DNA of 64,000 nt from Romanomermis culicivorax (lineage: Eukaryota; Nematoda; Enoplea; Mermithida; Mermithidae): the NCBI GenBank assembly GCA_963922205.1, contig CAWUHX010000148.1, positions 1-64,000 on the forward strand, written 5' to 3'. Shown here piece by piece: positions 25,367 through 38,100 of this stretch (its first letter is position 1; the number at the start of each line of letters is the position of its first letter). The position numbers and the translations under genes were made by a program. Under the pieces are notes generated by a model that was given only the letters and a program-made list of their open reading frames with translations, had not been told where the DNA came from and did no database searches.

Positions 25367-26943
25367 TTCTCCAATATGTCATCGATCAAAGCCAGAATTT
25401 CCGGAGTGCACCGGCATTTTCAAATGCACATCTGTCTCATCGGCTCATATATGTGATGGAAAGCTGCATTTTTGTTGATTTTGCAAATTTTTTCTATCCT
25501 ATCGTCAGTCCAAGATTTGAAATAACATATCATTGGAAGCCTATAAAATTTTTCCATGGTGTGAATGAGCTCAAAAAAAAAATTGTTCGAAAACGAAGCT
25601 CGGCGTTTGAATTTTGGTGATTATATATTTTGATGAAATCTGCGTCTTTTTTTATAACTTATCCTCAAAGATCTTGATAGAATACTCGCATCGCTAACGA
25701 TAACGTATCAAAATGCTGCAAAATGTTGACTTGGACGCAGAAGCTGCAAACGCACGTGGAAGCTCTCTTCCAAGAACCTCCTCATTTTTTCCATTATCAT
25801 GAAAGACTCGTGCATGTGATATAAAATCGATAATTTTGCCGCTACAGGTGTATGCTAATACAAGTTCTAATGCTATTTAACGCCCCAAAGAAACTTTTAC
25901 GATCTTTTACTGGTTTTCTACGGCTTTTTACTCTGTGTCGTTAATTTTCTCGAAAGAACTAGATCGTCGTACTTTGTGCATCATTCCATTAGCTTTTTTC
26001 TCCTTTTCTTCCCGGGGTCTTTATGCTCAATAATTCATCTCTTTTGTAACTTTGGAGAAATAGAGTTCGACATCTATTCTAATATTATATACTTATTGCT
26101 GTATAGTTGCTTGGCCACCAGCAGTTTTCCTACTTTTGAGAGTCTGACTTTTGATGAGGAAGTTTGCTCCCTCGAGCCGCAACTATGTTAGCTGCGACTT
26201 GATCACGTCTATTTTATTCCATGCCTTAAACTTTACTTTATAACTTTCAATCGTTGTTTTAATACTAAAAGAAATGGAACATATCTATCGAGTTTGTAAG
26301 TTTGTGATTTCAGTTCAGGTTTTACCGGATATCTTTCTTTTGTTTTTCTTTGTAAAACTTTCGAAAAGCTGATAATGTATGACCGCATAATGAGTCGGTC
26401 AAGATTTATGACTAAGATAATTGAATTATGTCAGAGCAAGAAGATTGAACTGGAGTTCTATTCACCATCTCTCATAAAAAAATGAGCAATCGTGTGGCTC
26501 CTCAAGTTTTTATCGTGAACTTATGCTTTCGCTATTTCAGGCTATCGCCAAAATGTTCGGTTTTCAGCATTCCAATTTTATGGCAAAATTAATCAGTGAG
26601 CGAATTTGGAATTCACCACTTTTGTTTGTTATTTTTAGAAAAAGCACACTATAAAGTATTGAAATCAACTTTTGTAACCACCTCGCAAATCAAGCGATCT
26701 GGTAAATTCCACCAGCTTTGCGCATTATATGACCGAGAAAAACTGGTTGTGAAAAAATGAAAGAGCACGCTCTCCTGTTTTATAGCTAATTTGTGCTTCT
26801 TTGCCTGAATTTCGGGTGAGTGATAGAAAAAGATTAATCTTGCGATTCCACTTTATGCCTCTTCAACTTCTTTGTGGTAATAAAATCATAGCGCATTAAA
26901 TTTTGCGAAAAAATTGGTAGTTTGGTAAGGTTATAACCTGCGC

Positions 26944-27197
26944 CTACAGCATGTTTTCCTAGAAATACTTCCAAATGATAAAACTGATTAAAAAACAATA
27001 CAATTTGATATTTTTCAAATTTTCGACTTAGAATTTTCTGGACATGCTCAAGTAACTAATAATTTTTTCAGTAAAGAATGTTTCGTGAAAGCCTATGTTA
27101 TGATTTTGACGAGACTACTTATTTTTGTCATTTCTTAATTAATTAAATTTAAAATTTAGCTTAATTTAAAAGCATTTTTATAAAAAACAGACTATAG
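26944..27197 (+). mobile_element. MITE family B copy, diverged
   Basis: The left end is degenerate (tacagcatgttttcctag). The right end is well kept (taaaaaacagactatagtct). Confidence 0.5.
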
Positions 27198-28001
27198 TCT
27201 GAGGAATATACGGATCTTCAAATTCTAACAAATTCACGTGAGCCAATATGTCACAAAGATCTGCCACGTGACAGATCATTTTTTTTGCTTTGTTTCCCGC
27301 AATTTTTATCGGCAGATCGCATACGACTAATCATCGCTGAACCTACAATGAACGAAACCTCGAAGTTCCTGTTTATGAACATAAAATTTATGCAAATCGG
27401 TCTGCGACTCTCGCGCTTGGAGTTCGAATTAATGAGAACGAAGGTAGATAATGCGACCCGTGTATTTTTCTTTTCTAGAAAAAGATTAATCACACGCTTT
27501 CGCTCCCCTCTCGTATCATTTTTTTGTACAATAATTAATGTCCCTAATTAGACATGCCAAGGTTGAATTTTTTTGTACCCGTCTCTAGAATGTGCCCCCG
27601 GTTGTATATAAATATACCTTCGTGTCTAAATGATATTTTCTGCTGTTCAAGAAAAAAATAATCGTATCTGCTAATGTAATTTCCGCATCAGTTCACATAA
27701 AAATGTTTTTAATCAAATCTGATTGTTCGGTCGATAAGGCGGCCCTGTATGCTTGTGTGCATGGTAGGAAAGTTGAAATTTATTTTTTAGTCCTATCTTT
27801 ATCCTTCCCCAGGGCTGGCCTAATCCTAAGCATATCGGTTTACCATTATATGGCTTTCTGTATTTGCAGCAGGGTATCTTTCCAATCCGTCTTTTCCCCG
27901 TTTAAGGTTTTTTCGCGACTGCCATTTTTTCTCTCTCTATAGCTCGTACATGAGAGCATTGATTCTCTAAAAAATAATGAAAAGCATGGAGGCACCCTAG
28001 G

Positions 28002-31000
28002 ATGATGCCGCTGGTTCCGTGCCGCATCAGGGCATTGCTATTGTCCGGCGTCATTTTTACTATATCGATTCGACGTTTCGTATACAGTTATTATTCTATT
28101 TTGGATGGAAAAAGTTCATCGATGATGGTACAAAAAGGATTGGTTAAGCAACATCCAAGACAAATATCATTTGACGAGGCGAAAAAATGTCCGGATAAAT
28201 TGGACTGGAGACATAAATATTATATCGAAGATATTCAGGTTAGAAACTTGATACCAATCATATATGTTTTTGTGGAGAGTATGGGTTACTGACTTCATGC
28301 AAACTACGTATTGACACTATGCATGCACAACTTGGGCTGACCCTAACAGACTCTCTATCCCCAATAGATTTTTGAGTGTGTCAGACTTTGAATTTTCTCA
28401 TAATGTGTGGAATTATCGAGTATTGGTCAAAAACTTATTGACCATAAATCGTATTAAAGTTCTGTAATTCCATATACATGGAGAATGAATGACTACGCTA
28501 ACATAACCCATATATGAGAATTTGTTAGTAGAAAATGACCAATCAACCCCCATGAAGTCATCCCAAAAGACTTTTACTGTTCTGAATATTGTACAATTTT
28601 TGGAAATGAGCAAATGGTTGTTATTCAGGTATTCACATTCAAGCTCGCTGAATTTTCTATCAGGTAAACTCTGTTTCAGGCATGTAACTGCATTCAGCAC
28701 TAGAATCAAAAAACTTCATTGTCATTGTGTACAATCTTCATTAAAAAAAGTAATTGGGTACATGTTCTGGATCAATCAAGTTTATCGATGTATATGTGGA
28801 TTCTGGTTATAGCATCTGCATCACACGTCTAAAGGCCCATCTATACTTTTTTTCGCTAGAAAGCATACGCAAGCGATTTACTCTTCAAGTATTGGAGCAA
28901 TTTCAGCATATAATACATCGCAAGGTAGACATTGAAATTTTAAATCGAAAGATACCAAACACGCTCAACAAATATCTACTGTGTGCTTTAAATCTAGCTT
29001 TGACGCAAGAAACGTAAGAAACGCAAGATGCTTACAAAATAGTCGATTTCTGCAACACTATGCAAATTTTTTTGCAAAATATAGTTCACTGGATAGAACT
29101 CGTCAAGATCTTTCTTGCGCACAGAAAAACTGAGGAATTCGTTCGATTTTAATCATTGCAATCATTTGCGACAAATTTTCGAGAAAAGAGTCTAGATGGG
29201 CCTTAAGCCTAGACTTCTGCAAAAAACTTATCATCAATAGTGGTTCATAATTGCGGCCGATAACCAGACAGACACGACGATTATGACGGATTACGCAGAA
29301 AATGCCATCTCCTGTTTGCCGTATGTATACTTTGTTTTTCTACAGTTTATGTACTAAACTTAAAAGTTTAAACCACAAAACTAAGTAAATATCTTCGAAA
29401 TCGTTTATACGAAGCTTTTACTGAAGAATCTTCTACTTAGAAATTTTTGAAGGTTAATTGAGTTGGATAAGAAACTTCAGTCCTAGTGGGCGTGTGGTTT
29501 AGCAGTTAATAACTAGAGTATCACGTAATACCTGCTGTCAAATGTATTCTTCAAAAGCAATCATGGCATGCATTTGGTTGACTTTTGCGCGAAAAACCAA
29601 GTATTGACAACAAGTAAACAATGACGGAGACTAGGAAAAATATGAAATGTTTCACAATAAATTTAAACGCAGCTGACATCAAAATGATTGAAATTTAAGT
29701 TGGCATAAAGTAGAAGGGCTTACTGACCTGACTTGCTAATAACTTTTAGGTTGAGCTCTAATCCAACTCGGATCTAAAGGCCTGTCTATACTCGTTAGCG
29801 CCGCTTAGAAATCCTCGGCGGAATCCTCACAGGGTGGAAAGGATTCGAAGTTCTTTGCATACACAAGTACAAAGTTTTCAGCAGAATCTCGTGACAAAGA
29901 TTTGCATATTGTACCTAAGAATGGACTACTCCATTAGGAGTATGGAAAATCTGTTTTTTCGTATTATTCTAACTGTTTTATGCCCTTTTTGTCACATCGG
30001 ACAGTTCCACCAACACCTTGCTGACTTGGGCCGGATAGAACCCATAATTCTCAAAGCAGACAGTAACTTTAGATGATATTATATGGAAATAAGCAATAAG
30101 GTGTCATATCGATAATGTGCCGTCTTTCATATAGCCATATAATTACAGCTTATATTTCTAGATGGAGATTTGTTTCTCCAGGCTTGATTACTCTTTACCT
30201 AGGATGATTAGCTGCATCCCTGTTGCCTTCGAATGAGCGATATGCGTCTATGACGCACAATAATCAAAGTGATGAGAGCTGAAGAATCGATCAATTGTTC
30301 GTGAATCTGTTAATGAAAACTCTTTTTCTACTTAAATCGTACAGACTCCAATGTATTCAGAATTAGGTAAAGTGCCAAAGAAAAAAAGAAAAAAGGAAAG
30401 GAGGGAAACGATTAAAAAGAAAAACAAAAATAAAAGTCTCAGGAAAACGCCTCATGCAATAGCTTACCTAAATTTTGACCGAAATTGTGATAATGTAGCT
30501 CATCCTTAGTCTGAAATCTGAGCTTTCCTCTGTTTTTAGTTTATTTTGGAATAAATTTAATAAATTTTCACAAAATTTTCGAATGACAACTTCAGGGAAT
30601 TAGCTCTACGCTCTGACAACAGACCTTTTAGTAAACAATGCAAATGTTATTCCTAAATCCTGAAAATTATGCGCTGTTTGTTAATGAATTTCTTTGAAAA
30701 TGGTTACTTGGGGAATTTATTCAATTTTCATTTCGTCAAGAAGACTGTGATCCTTTTATAGTAGTCTGCGTTCTGGTTTTATATAAGAATCGTACACAAA
30801 TGTGCATGACTCCTAGCGTGTTAGATCTCTTGCAAGCATATTATAATAATTGATTTCCCGATTTTGACTAAGCAATTTATTTCTGATAATTTTAGAATCC
30901 CTCGAGGAAACTGATGCGTGACTGCAGGCAGGGGGTTTGGAGGGCCATGGGCCATGGCCCCTCCCAAATGTTTGAAGTGTTAAAAAAAGGCAAAAAAATC

Positions 31001-33343
31001 TTTGGTTTTTTTGAAGTAAAGTCAGGAAGAAGAAATTCAAGTCAGAAATTCCAATTTTACGGTAAATTGAGTGGAAAAAAATGTGTGCCCCCCCCCGAAA
31101 AAAATTCCCGGCTACAGGCCTGCATGATTGACATGCAGACTCTCTGGAGTTTAGAAGATTTAGCAGATCAGTTTTACATAGTGGCTTGCTGTTCACTATA
31201 AATATCTTTCTCTTACCACCTGTTGTGCGCCACTTGAAATATGTCTGACAATGACGAAGAATTGTCTCGAACTCCTATAGTGTGTTTTTTATAAAATGCT
31301 TCCAAATAGAAAAGTGAAACAAATCAGTATGTCCTCATAATTGTTTACATAGAGCTCTTCCTGTAAAATTTTGTGATCTAAAAATTGTTAAAGGTTAGGT
31401 CAGAATGCTCACAACTTTCCAGTCCTATAGGATATATTGTTCATCAGCAAATCGTGAAAATCTGAAATACTACTTGCTTTCCACTTTCATTATTTAGAAG
31501 CATTTGAAGATAAACAGACTATAGACTTGTAGCTTCACTCATTCATATGGTGCAATTTTTGACAATTTCGACTTCAAGAACTTTGAATCAGGGTAAAACT
31601 AAACATTGGTAAGTGAAGTTTGGCCATGGTATAACTATCTGTTGTCTTGCCCAAAAGTCCATATAGCGGCTGGAAAGAAAAATTCGTAGCAGAAATCTCA
31701 CACGTCTGACTATGGAGCTTTTTGTTTCAGGCTTTTCGTTTGCAATTATGTTGTTGGATCGACAACATTTGGTGGGCCGAACTTTTGCACGGTTGGCGAT
31801 TCAACGAAACTCACCTCAATATGAAGGGCGGTCAAGTATGGCAAAATGTGCACAATTTAACTTTACCCGGTTTCGAGCTCATGGTCTCCAAGTGTCCCGG
31901 TGGACGAATAGTTTTGGGCGAAGTAGTCGGCAGCAACAGGCTCAATTGTACTTTAGAATTCGGAAGTATTTTGACTTTAACTCAAAGCGAGGATTATTTG
32001 CCTGAATTCAATCAATGGTATATCATGTGTTACCAAATTAATAGAATGTCGTATTACCACGGCAGTCGGACTATCAAAAGTATGGACTATTGGAATCATA
32101 AGTCCAGAACTATGAGACAAAACGCCAAAGATAAGGACGAATGCGTCGTGTGTGATTTGGATCAGTTTTGTACAAATCATGGAAGATGCAGAGACAAGTG
32201 AGAATATTTCTCGTATGTTTCAAGTTTTCTCGAGCCCCATGTACTACAAATTGCGAATCTATTTACGTTCTTGTGTATTTTGACTTGAACAATGTGGCAA
32301 TACACTAATCATTTTTTGCCCAGGATCTATTTTATCCTATATTTATAATTTGCATAAATGTGTTCAATAATCGGAAGTTGTTCGATGCGTGAGACCACAG
32401 GAATTTTTTTCATATGTGTACAATATTTATGCATTCAAATAGGTATGCTTATATCGAAAAACAATTTCCACGTGAAGGCAATTCATTTTCATCGTAATCT
32501 CTCAGTTGGAAAGTACTGGAAATAAACGTTCCTTCCCATGGACAACTAATTTGCCGAATACATGTTCTAGCAGGTCATGCACTCCTGGATGTTTAGGTAT
32601 CACAAACACATCAGAATAAATTTATTGAAAATTTTAATGTAAATAAGGAATATGGAGAGCACCTGGACATTAGAGCGCCGTCCGTCGCTCTAGTGTCTAA
32701 GCCTAAGCCTAATGTCCGGCGCCCTACTGTCCACGCGCGGTTCAAATCGATATGATCCACCCAGATCGGAATTTCAGCCCTTCAACCTTTCCACGTTATT
32801 TCGTATGTCACACGAGTGGTTATGCACAATACAACATTTTTCAGATTCATGCAAATCGAAATTGTCAACGCCACACTGACCTCATTGACATTACTCATCA
32901 CTCTGGGGGCCGTACCTTTCGACTCGGAAATCAGCGTCAAAGTTCAAGAAGGTTATCGGCGGCATAATAATCTCATTTACAGTAATCGATTTCTTTCCAA
33001 ATTAAAAACTGATACTCAAGCCGACGCGGTTAGCGACTTTTATACAGTACTCACTGAACAATTAGGCGGCTTGAAACCGGATAAGTGGTATACTGTAACC
33101 GTTTGCATGCACGTCAAGACGCCGATGGATTTCATGGCCAGGTATCCGAATTTAGTGCTCAATATACCGTCAGATCACGAATTTTGTTTAAAGGAAGAAA
33201 GTAGAACTTTGTGGAGTAGAAAAAAATCTTCTGTCATAAAGTTGGACGCACAGATTTACTATTTGTTATTGGCTATTTATGTATGCAAAAATTTTTATGA
33301 CGCGTACGTGTATTTCGAATCACGGCATTATAACATACAATAA
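28002..33343 (+). CDS. Unrecognised secreted or membrane glycoprotein, 400 aa, three exons
   Basis: The exons are 28002-28238, 31731-32197 and 32845-33343. Intron phases are 0 and 2, and the total of 1203 nt is exactly 400 codons plus TAA. The acceptors are gtttcag and tttttcag. Exon 1 starts with two Met codons and a hydrophobic segment (ALLLSGVIFTISI), a signal peptide or signal anchor. Exon 2 carries Asn-glycosylation sites (NETH, NLTL, NCTL) and a four-cysteine EGF-like beginning (ECVVCDLDQFCTNHGRC). Exon 3 contains GLKPDKWYTVTVC, which resembles the F/G region of a fibronectin type III fold, and ends with a hydrophobic stretch (YYLLLAIYV) that could be a membrane segment. No family is recognised with confidence. 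Intron 1 (3.5 kb) holds two or more MITEs. Confidence 0.72.
28831..29205. mobile_element. Short inverted-repeat element in intron 1
   Basis: aaaggcccatctatac at the left is answered by gtctagatgggcctta at the right. The same terminus occurs singly at 24663, 29776, 37070 and 61483, so this is a family of small elements. Confidence 0.55.
30915..31135. mobile_element. Possible small element with ctgcaggc-type ends
   Basis: The left end gactgcaggcaggggg and right end ctacaggcctgcatg are imperfectly inverted. An inner palindrome gccatgggccatggc and a C-rich tract (cccccccc) are GC-rich anomalies in AT-rich intron DNA. Confidence 0.35.
31275..31524. mobile_element. MITE family B copy, opposite orientation
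   Basis: It begins ctatagtgtgttttttataa and ends aagataaacagactatag. The interior reads as the reverse complement of the copy at 25111. It sits 206 bp before exon 2 of the gene at 28002. Confidence 0.7.
32665..32735. repeat. Small palindrome related to foldback element 2
   Basis: gacattagagcg and cgctctagtgtc pair around ccgtccgt, followed by taagcctaagcctaatgtcc. It resembles the acattaggacgc unit at 17303 and includes two TTAGGC-type units on the minus strand. Confidence 0.45.
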
Positions 33344-33344
33344 A
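33339..33344 (+). terminator. Poly(A) signal overlapping the stop codon
   Basis: AATAAA spans the TAA stop of the gene that ends at 33343, implying a very short 3' UTR. Confidence 0.45.
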
Positions 33345-35127
33345 ATCTTTCTTAGACCGTGAAATACAAATGTTCTTTGGTTGATTGACAGCAATTTATC
33401 AATTCTCTAAATTTCTCATTCAAGCACCAATTATGGCCCAAAAACACATTCTAAAAAATGATATTCCTTCTACGACTTCATTTGAATGTCATCAATGAAT
33501 CCCATGTTTGGTGTGAGTATTGTGAGAAAGGAGAGGGTTTGTACAAGTAAAAAGCAGTTGACCTCATCCAGAATCACATCTTCTCAAGGTGAGCAGAAAT
33601 CTTTTCGACTCAAAATTAGAGATGTCCGGACCCAAAACAAGATGCGAAATTACCCGACCATTTCGTTGGACCCGCGGAGCCGATATTCATAAAGTATTGG
33701 ACTCGAACCGGACCCGAACCCGATATTCTTAAATTTTAGACTCGAACTCGTTGTTTTCAAAATATGCTACCCGATACATCTTTAGTCAAAATGCAGCAAA
33801 TCGGAGTTGGCACCACATTTTTTTTGTCACTGATACATGACACTGAGCGATCGGTAGAATTTTCTATAGCAAATTTTTTTATAATTCAATGGTGCAAGCA
33901 AATTTCACAAAACTTTTTTCTCGACTAATCATGGAACGAACTATGTTACATGAAAACAGTACTACTGGTTGATATTTCTGTCAAATCTTACAGAAATGAT
34001 ACATGGAAATGACACATGTACTATTATAATACCAATATAAAAGTATTTATTAAAAACTTTATTACATTAAATCATATAAGAAATAGCATATGAATTTTTA
34101 CTGAAAACATTAATTTCATGCCGCTTGAAAACGCAACCTAAATTTTGTGACATTATAGAATGGTTTAAACATCATAAGCCCATGATTCCGCTTGCAGATA
34201 AAGTGTGCAGTCTTAAAGTTACATACCTCTATCACATGCTTACCCTCAGATATACGTATATCCGGGTAATAAATTTCAATCCAATTCTTGAAATCAATCT
34301 GATAATTCATGTTCACAAATACAGCAAACTACTAGTTCATGAATCAATAGAATAATGCACCGGCCAAGCTCTGGACAAGTGAATGTCAAATTTAAATGCT
34401 GCATTCATAATTCATAACTACATTCTATGATTTCATTGAAACTCGAAAGCATGCTATTATATTGGTTATTTCCAAAAATTATTCCTTAGACTTTTCCATG
34501 CTATAAGCTGTATAAATGGATTGGAACATTATAGTCTGTTTTTTATAAAATGCTTCCGAATAGAAAAGTGCCATAAATCAGAACTGTCGTCAAAATAGTT
34601 TACATGAAGCTCTTACTATAAAATTTTTACTAGAAAAATTGTTAAACGTTAGGTCAGTATGCTCATTAATTTACAGGCCTGTATTCTATATTGTTTATCA
34701 GCAAATCGTAGAAATCTGAATTATTACTTGCTTTCCGCTTGCATTATTTAGAAGAATTTCAAGAAAAACGTACTATAAACGCTTCGATTGCATTTCACAT
34801 CCACTAGTACAACAAACCGATACCTTTTCCCGTTAAAATTTTTCCCAAGAATGTCTCAAATTTGTCGTGCCATACCATCCAACTTTTATAGTTTGTTGAG
34901 GTGAAATGTTTGGGTAAACAATAACAATGATAAGCAGGTGCTACTCCACATTTTCGCAATTTTCGACTTATTTATATGTCACAGGTGTCAAAATTTGTAA
35001 GCATGCACAACTAATTTTAATTTTTTTTCCGGAAAAAATTCTATTGTGAAAGCCAAAAGATTTTGACGACAATGCTAATTTTTCTTATTTTTTATTTACA
35101 AGCATGTTTGTTTTATGAGACACTTAC
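33345..35127. other. Intergenic
   Basis: No gene seen. Near 33660-33760 a roughly 40-bp segment built on ccgatattcataaag / cccgatattcttaaa is present twice in tandem. Confidence 0.4.
34529..34778. mobile_element. MITE family B copy, opposite orientation
   Basis: It begins ttatagtctgttttttataa and ends agaaaaacgtactata, with the family's interior motifs. Confidence 0.65.
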
Positions 35128-38100
35128 TTTGATGAACACTGATCAAGCGGGATTTCAGGGGCGCAAGTGCAACATGGCAGCTCTGAAAAATGATAAATGT
35201 CCAGAACCATCTTGAAATTTCAGAATCCAGTCCGTAATGCGAATCAATTTTCGAACTTGCTCGAGATTCACTGTCCTCCGAAAACTGACAATCGCAAAGT
35301 GATTCAAAAATTATTGGCAATAGATATATACTTTTAAGTGATATAAACTTTTAAGTGAATTGTAGCAACAAACAAAAAGATTGGATCGGTTATGGGCGAA
35401 ACTATAGTGGAGTAGAAAGCTTTATATTGTTGAATGTTAAGTGAATGTGGATAGTGATAATTGTGAATAAGTGAAAGAATAATTGAATAAATGTTAAGCC
35501 AAAATCATTTAAATATCATGCTTATTTATTCGGATAAAACTGGTTCTACAACACAATGTGAGAAGAATGCCCTTTATCCACAAATTTCGATGATATTACC
35601 CTAACGAGACAATTTTTTTGAATACAGTAATAGGCTAAGCATTTCTTCTCTGTTGAACTATTCGTTGTAGACCAGTTGGCCGACTGTGCCGTCTGGCCGA
35701 CTGTAGCGGCTGGCCGACTGTACCGGGTGGCCGACTGTAGCACATGGCCGACTGTACTGTGTGGCCGAATTTAATTTTAAATAGTTTATGCGTATAAAGT
35801 CGAACTTTATGTAAAATGTTTTTGTACGAAATTTGAATAAAATGTGGCCAAACATACGTTAAAATGTGCAAAGTATCATCAAAAAATGCAAGAGCAACGC
35901 AAAAATATGTTAATTAAGTAAAAGCACACAAAGACACCTATTTGAAATGAAAAGTTTTCTATTTTGTAAGAAACTTTTCCCCTCATATCCGTTAACTTTG
36001 TTGAGTATATTTGTTATAAAAATCAATTATAAAAATGATTTTGGAGCTGCAGAATGTCTGCTGACAGTTCATGGAAAGTCGACATTGCCACTTGTTGCGA
36101 GCTGGTTTGTAGTTTTGAGCACTGTAAAATTTGAATTAAAAACGTTTTATAGAAACAATTTTCATTCAGGGTGATACTTGGCATTTATATACAAGAAAAT
36201 CTTAATTTCGGAGTACTTATTTTCAATTTTCATGACAGAAACTGCAAAAAAATTCGCTAATATTCTTTTAAAATAAAAGCACCATGCTGATATTCCACAA
36301 ATGTGAAGGCCCCATGGCTTTTACCACAGCTAAACCCATATATAGAAAAAAGTAATGAGCCAGAGACATTGCAGAGTACGACCGTCGAATAATTTACTGA
36401 AGTAGACGAAATTCCGTTGCTGTTGTTCTATCTTTCCTCAAAATTCTATTTTTTGCCAAGTTCTAACATATTTTATTCATCGTTTTCTCTACAAAAATAT
36501 TGACAAAATTCAATAGAATCAATCTAAGCTTTTATAATGAATTAAAAAAATTATGTGAAGCATATTTCTTCACTTAATTAGAATATTTTTGTGTCGCTCT
36601 TGCATTTTTTGATAATATCTTGTGCATTGAAACTTATATTTAGCAACATTCTATTCAAATTTCGTGCGAAAACGTTTTACATAAGGTTCGACTTACATAT
36701 AACTTATTTCAAATTTAATTCGGCCACCCGCTACAGTCGGCCACCCGGAACAGTCGGCCAGCCGCTACGGTCGGCCAGCCGCTACAGTCGGCCAGACGGC
36801 ACAGTCGGTTACTCGCTACACAATCGAACTACTTCCACCCAGTCGACATAGCTGCTATTTCAGAAAGTATATACTATAGTTGTACTCCAAAGTCGCTAAT
36901 CTTATAAAGCAGACAGATGGACTCATTCGCCATACATTTTGGAGAATTAATCTTTGAACTTTTTTTTACAATTTTTTTCGACTATGTAAGTAAAAGCTAT
37001 TTCCATGGACTTTGCTAACTATCCTGCAAATTGACATTCCGCTAAGGCTCCTTAAGTTCACTCGGAGTATAGATGGGCCTTTACCTGAGCATGAAGCCGT
37101 GGACGGTCTACTTTGCCCTTCAATTTCCATGTTGGTCTCCTGGTTGACACAGAAGCATACACCCATGCCACACTGTAATGGTCTATAATAGCCATCGTTC
37201 TGGCAATCTACACTTATACTCCGGTGATATTCGCCGGTTCTCCAAAGCAGGTAAGCTTCTTCGCATTTCAACCTTGTGGGAATTTGCTTGCCCGCTAGAA
37301 AATGCAATAATTCCTTCACAGACGTATAACTGCAGTAACACAGCAAGACCATTTCCTGTGAATAACATCCCTTTTTATAAAATGGTTGTAAATTGAAAAT
37401 CACAAAAAACAAGTACCGCCCTCAGTCTTTCACACAAGGCTTTTAGTATGTGATTTTTTAATCGAAAAACAGTAAAAGCTCACAAATTTCAGGCCAAGTG
37501 CGACATATTAGTTTAATAAGAAATGTCAAAAAGAGGTAATGGTACTTGCTTTCTGCTTTTAATATTTATAAGAAATAAAAGGAAAGCATTATAGTAGATT
37601 GCTTGTTAATAATGACACTGGAAAGTAAAAAATGTTTCATATTTGTTTGCTTGGCCAAGCGTCAGATGAAATTAAGGATTTTTGAGACCATTCAATTATT
37701 TGTTTATATACGAGCTTAGTGTAAACGATTTTGGGGTCAGTAGTTTGTTTCATTTTCTGTTTTATAAGCATCTTGTGAAAGAGACTATTGGATCCACGAA
37801 ATTTTCTTAATCAATAATAACAACCTTCAAAATAGTGGAATAGAGAGTCTACATCAACAGCAAAGAAACTCACGGTGAGCTCAACCAAGTTTAACCAGTC
37901 TTAACCTCGTCAAAAATAAAGAGATTAGCATTTTAAAGAATGAGTTGCTTCCGTCCGCCTTGGAAATCCAATATTCTGGATGGGGGAACACATTTCTGAT
38001 TAATTAGTAAGATCAACCACTTTCTGTGTGAGTTCTAAACCCCTTCTTTAAACACGCCATGGTATGACGGAGTCCTCAAAAACATTCTGTAAGGGCAGAG

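Larger units (their letters stand above)
22398..28001. other. Long intergenic stretch, repeats only
   Basis: I find no gene here that combines coding-like sequence with splice signals. The only exon-like piece is an acceptor plus a 58-codon open frame near 23190-23364, which is too weak to call. MITE B copies are listed separately. Confidence 0.4.

Noticed and set aside
30813-31201. Overlapping open frames on both strands near the C-rich tract
   Set aside because: They coincide with a putative small repeat (ctgcaggc ends) and read as low-complexity sequence without splice support.
37396-37790. Two further stretches resembling MITE family B
   Set aside because: They share only scattered motifs (aaaacagtaaaagctc, tactttctgcttt), and the ends are too decayed to set borders.
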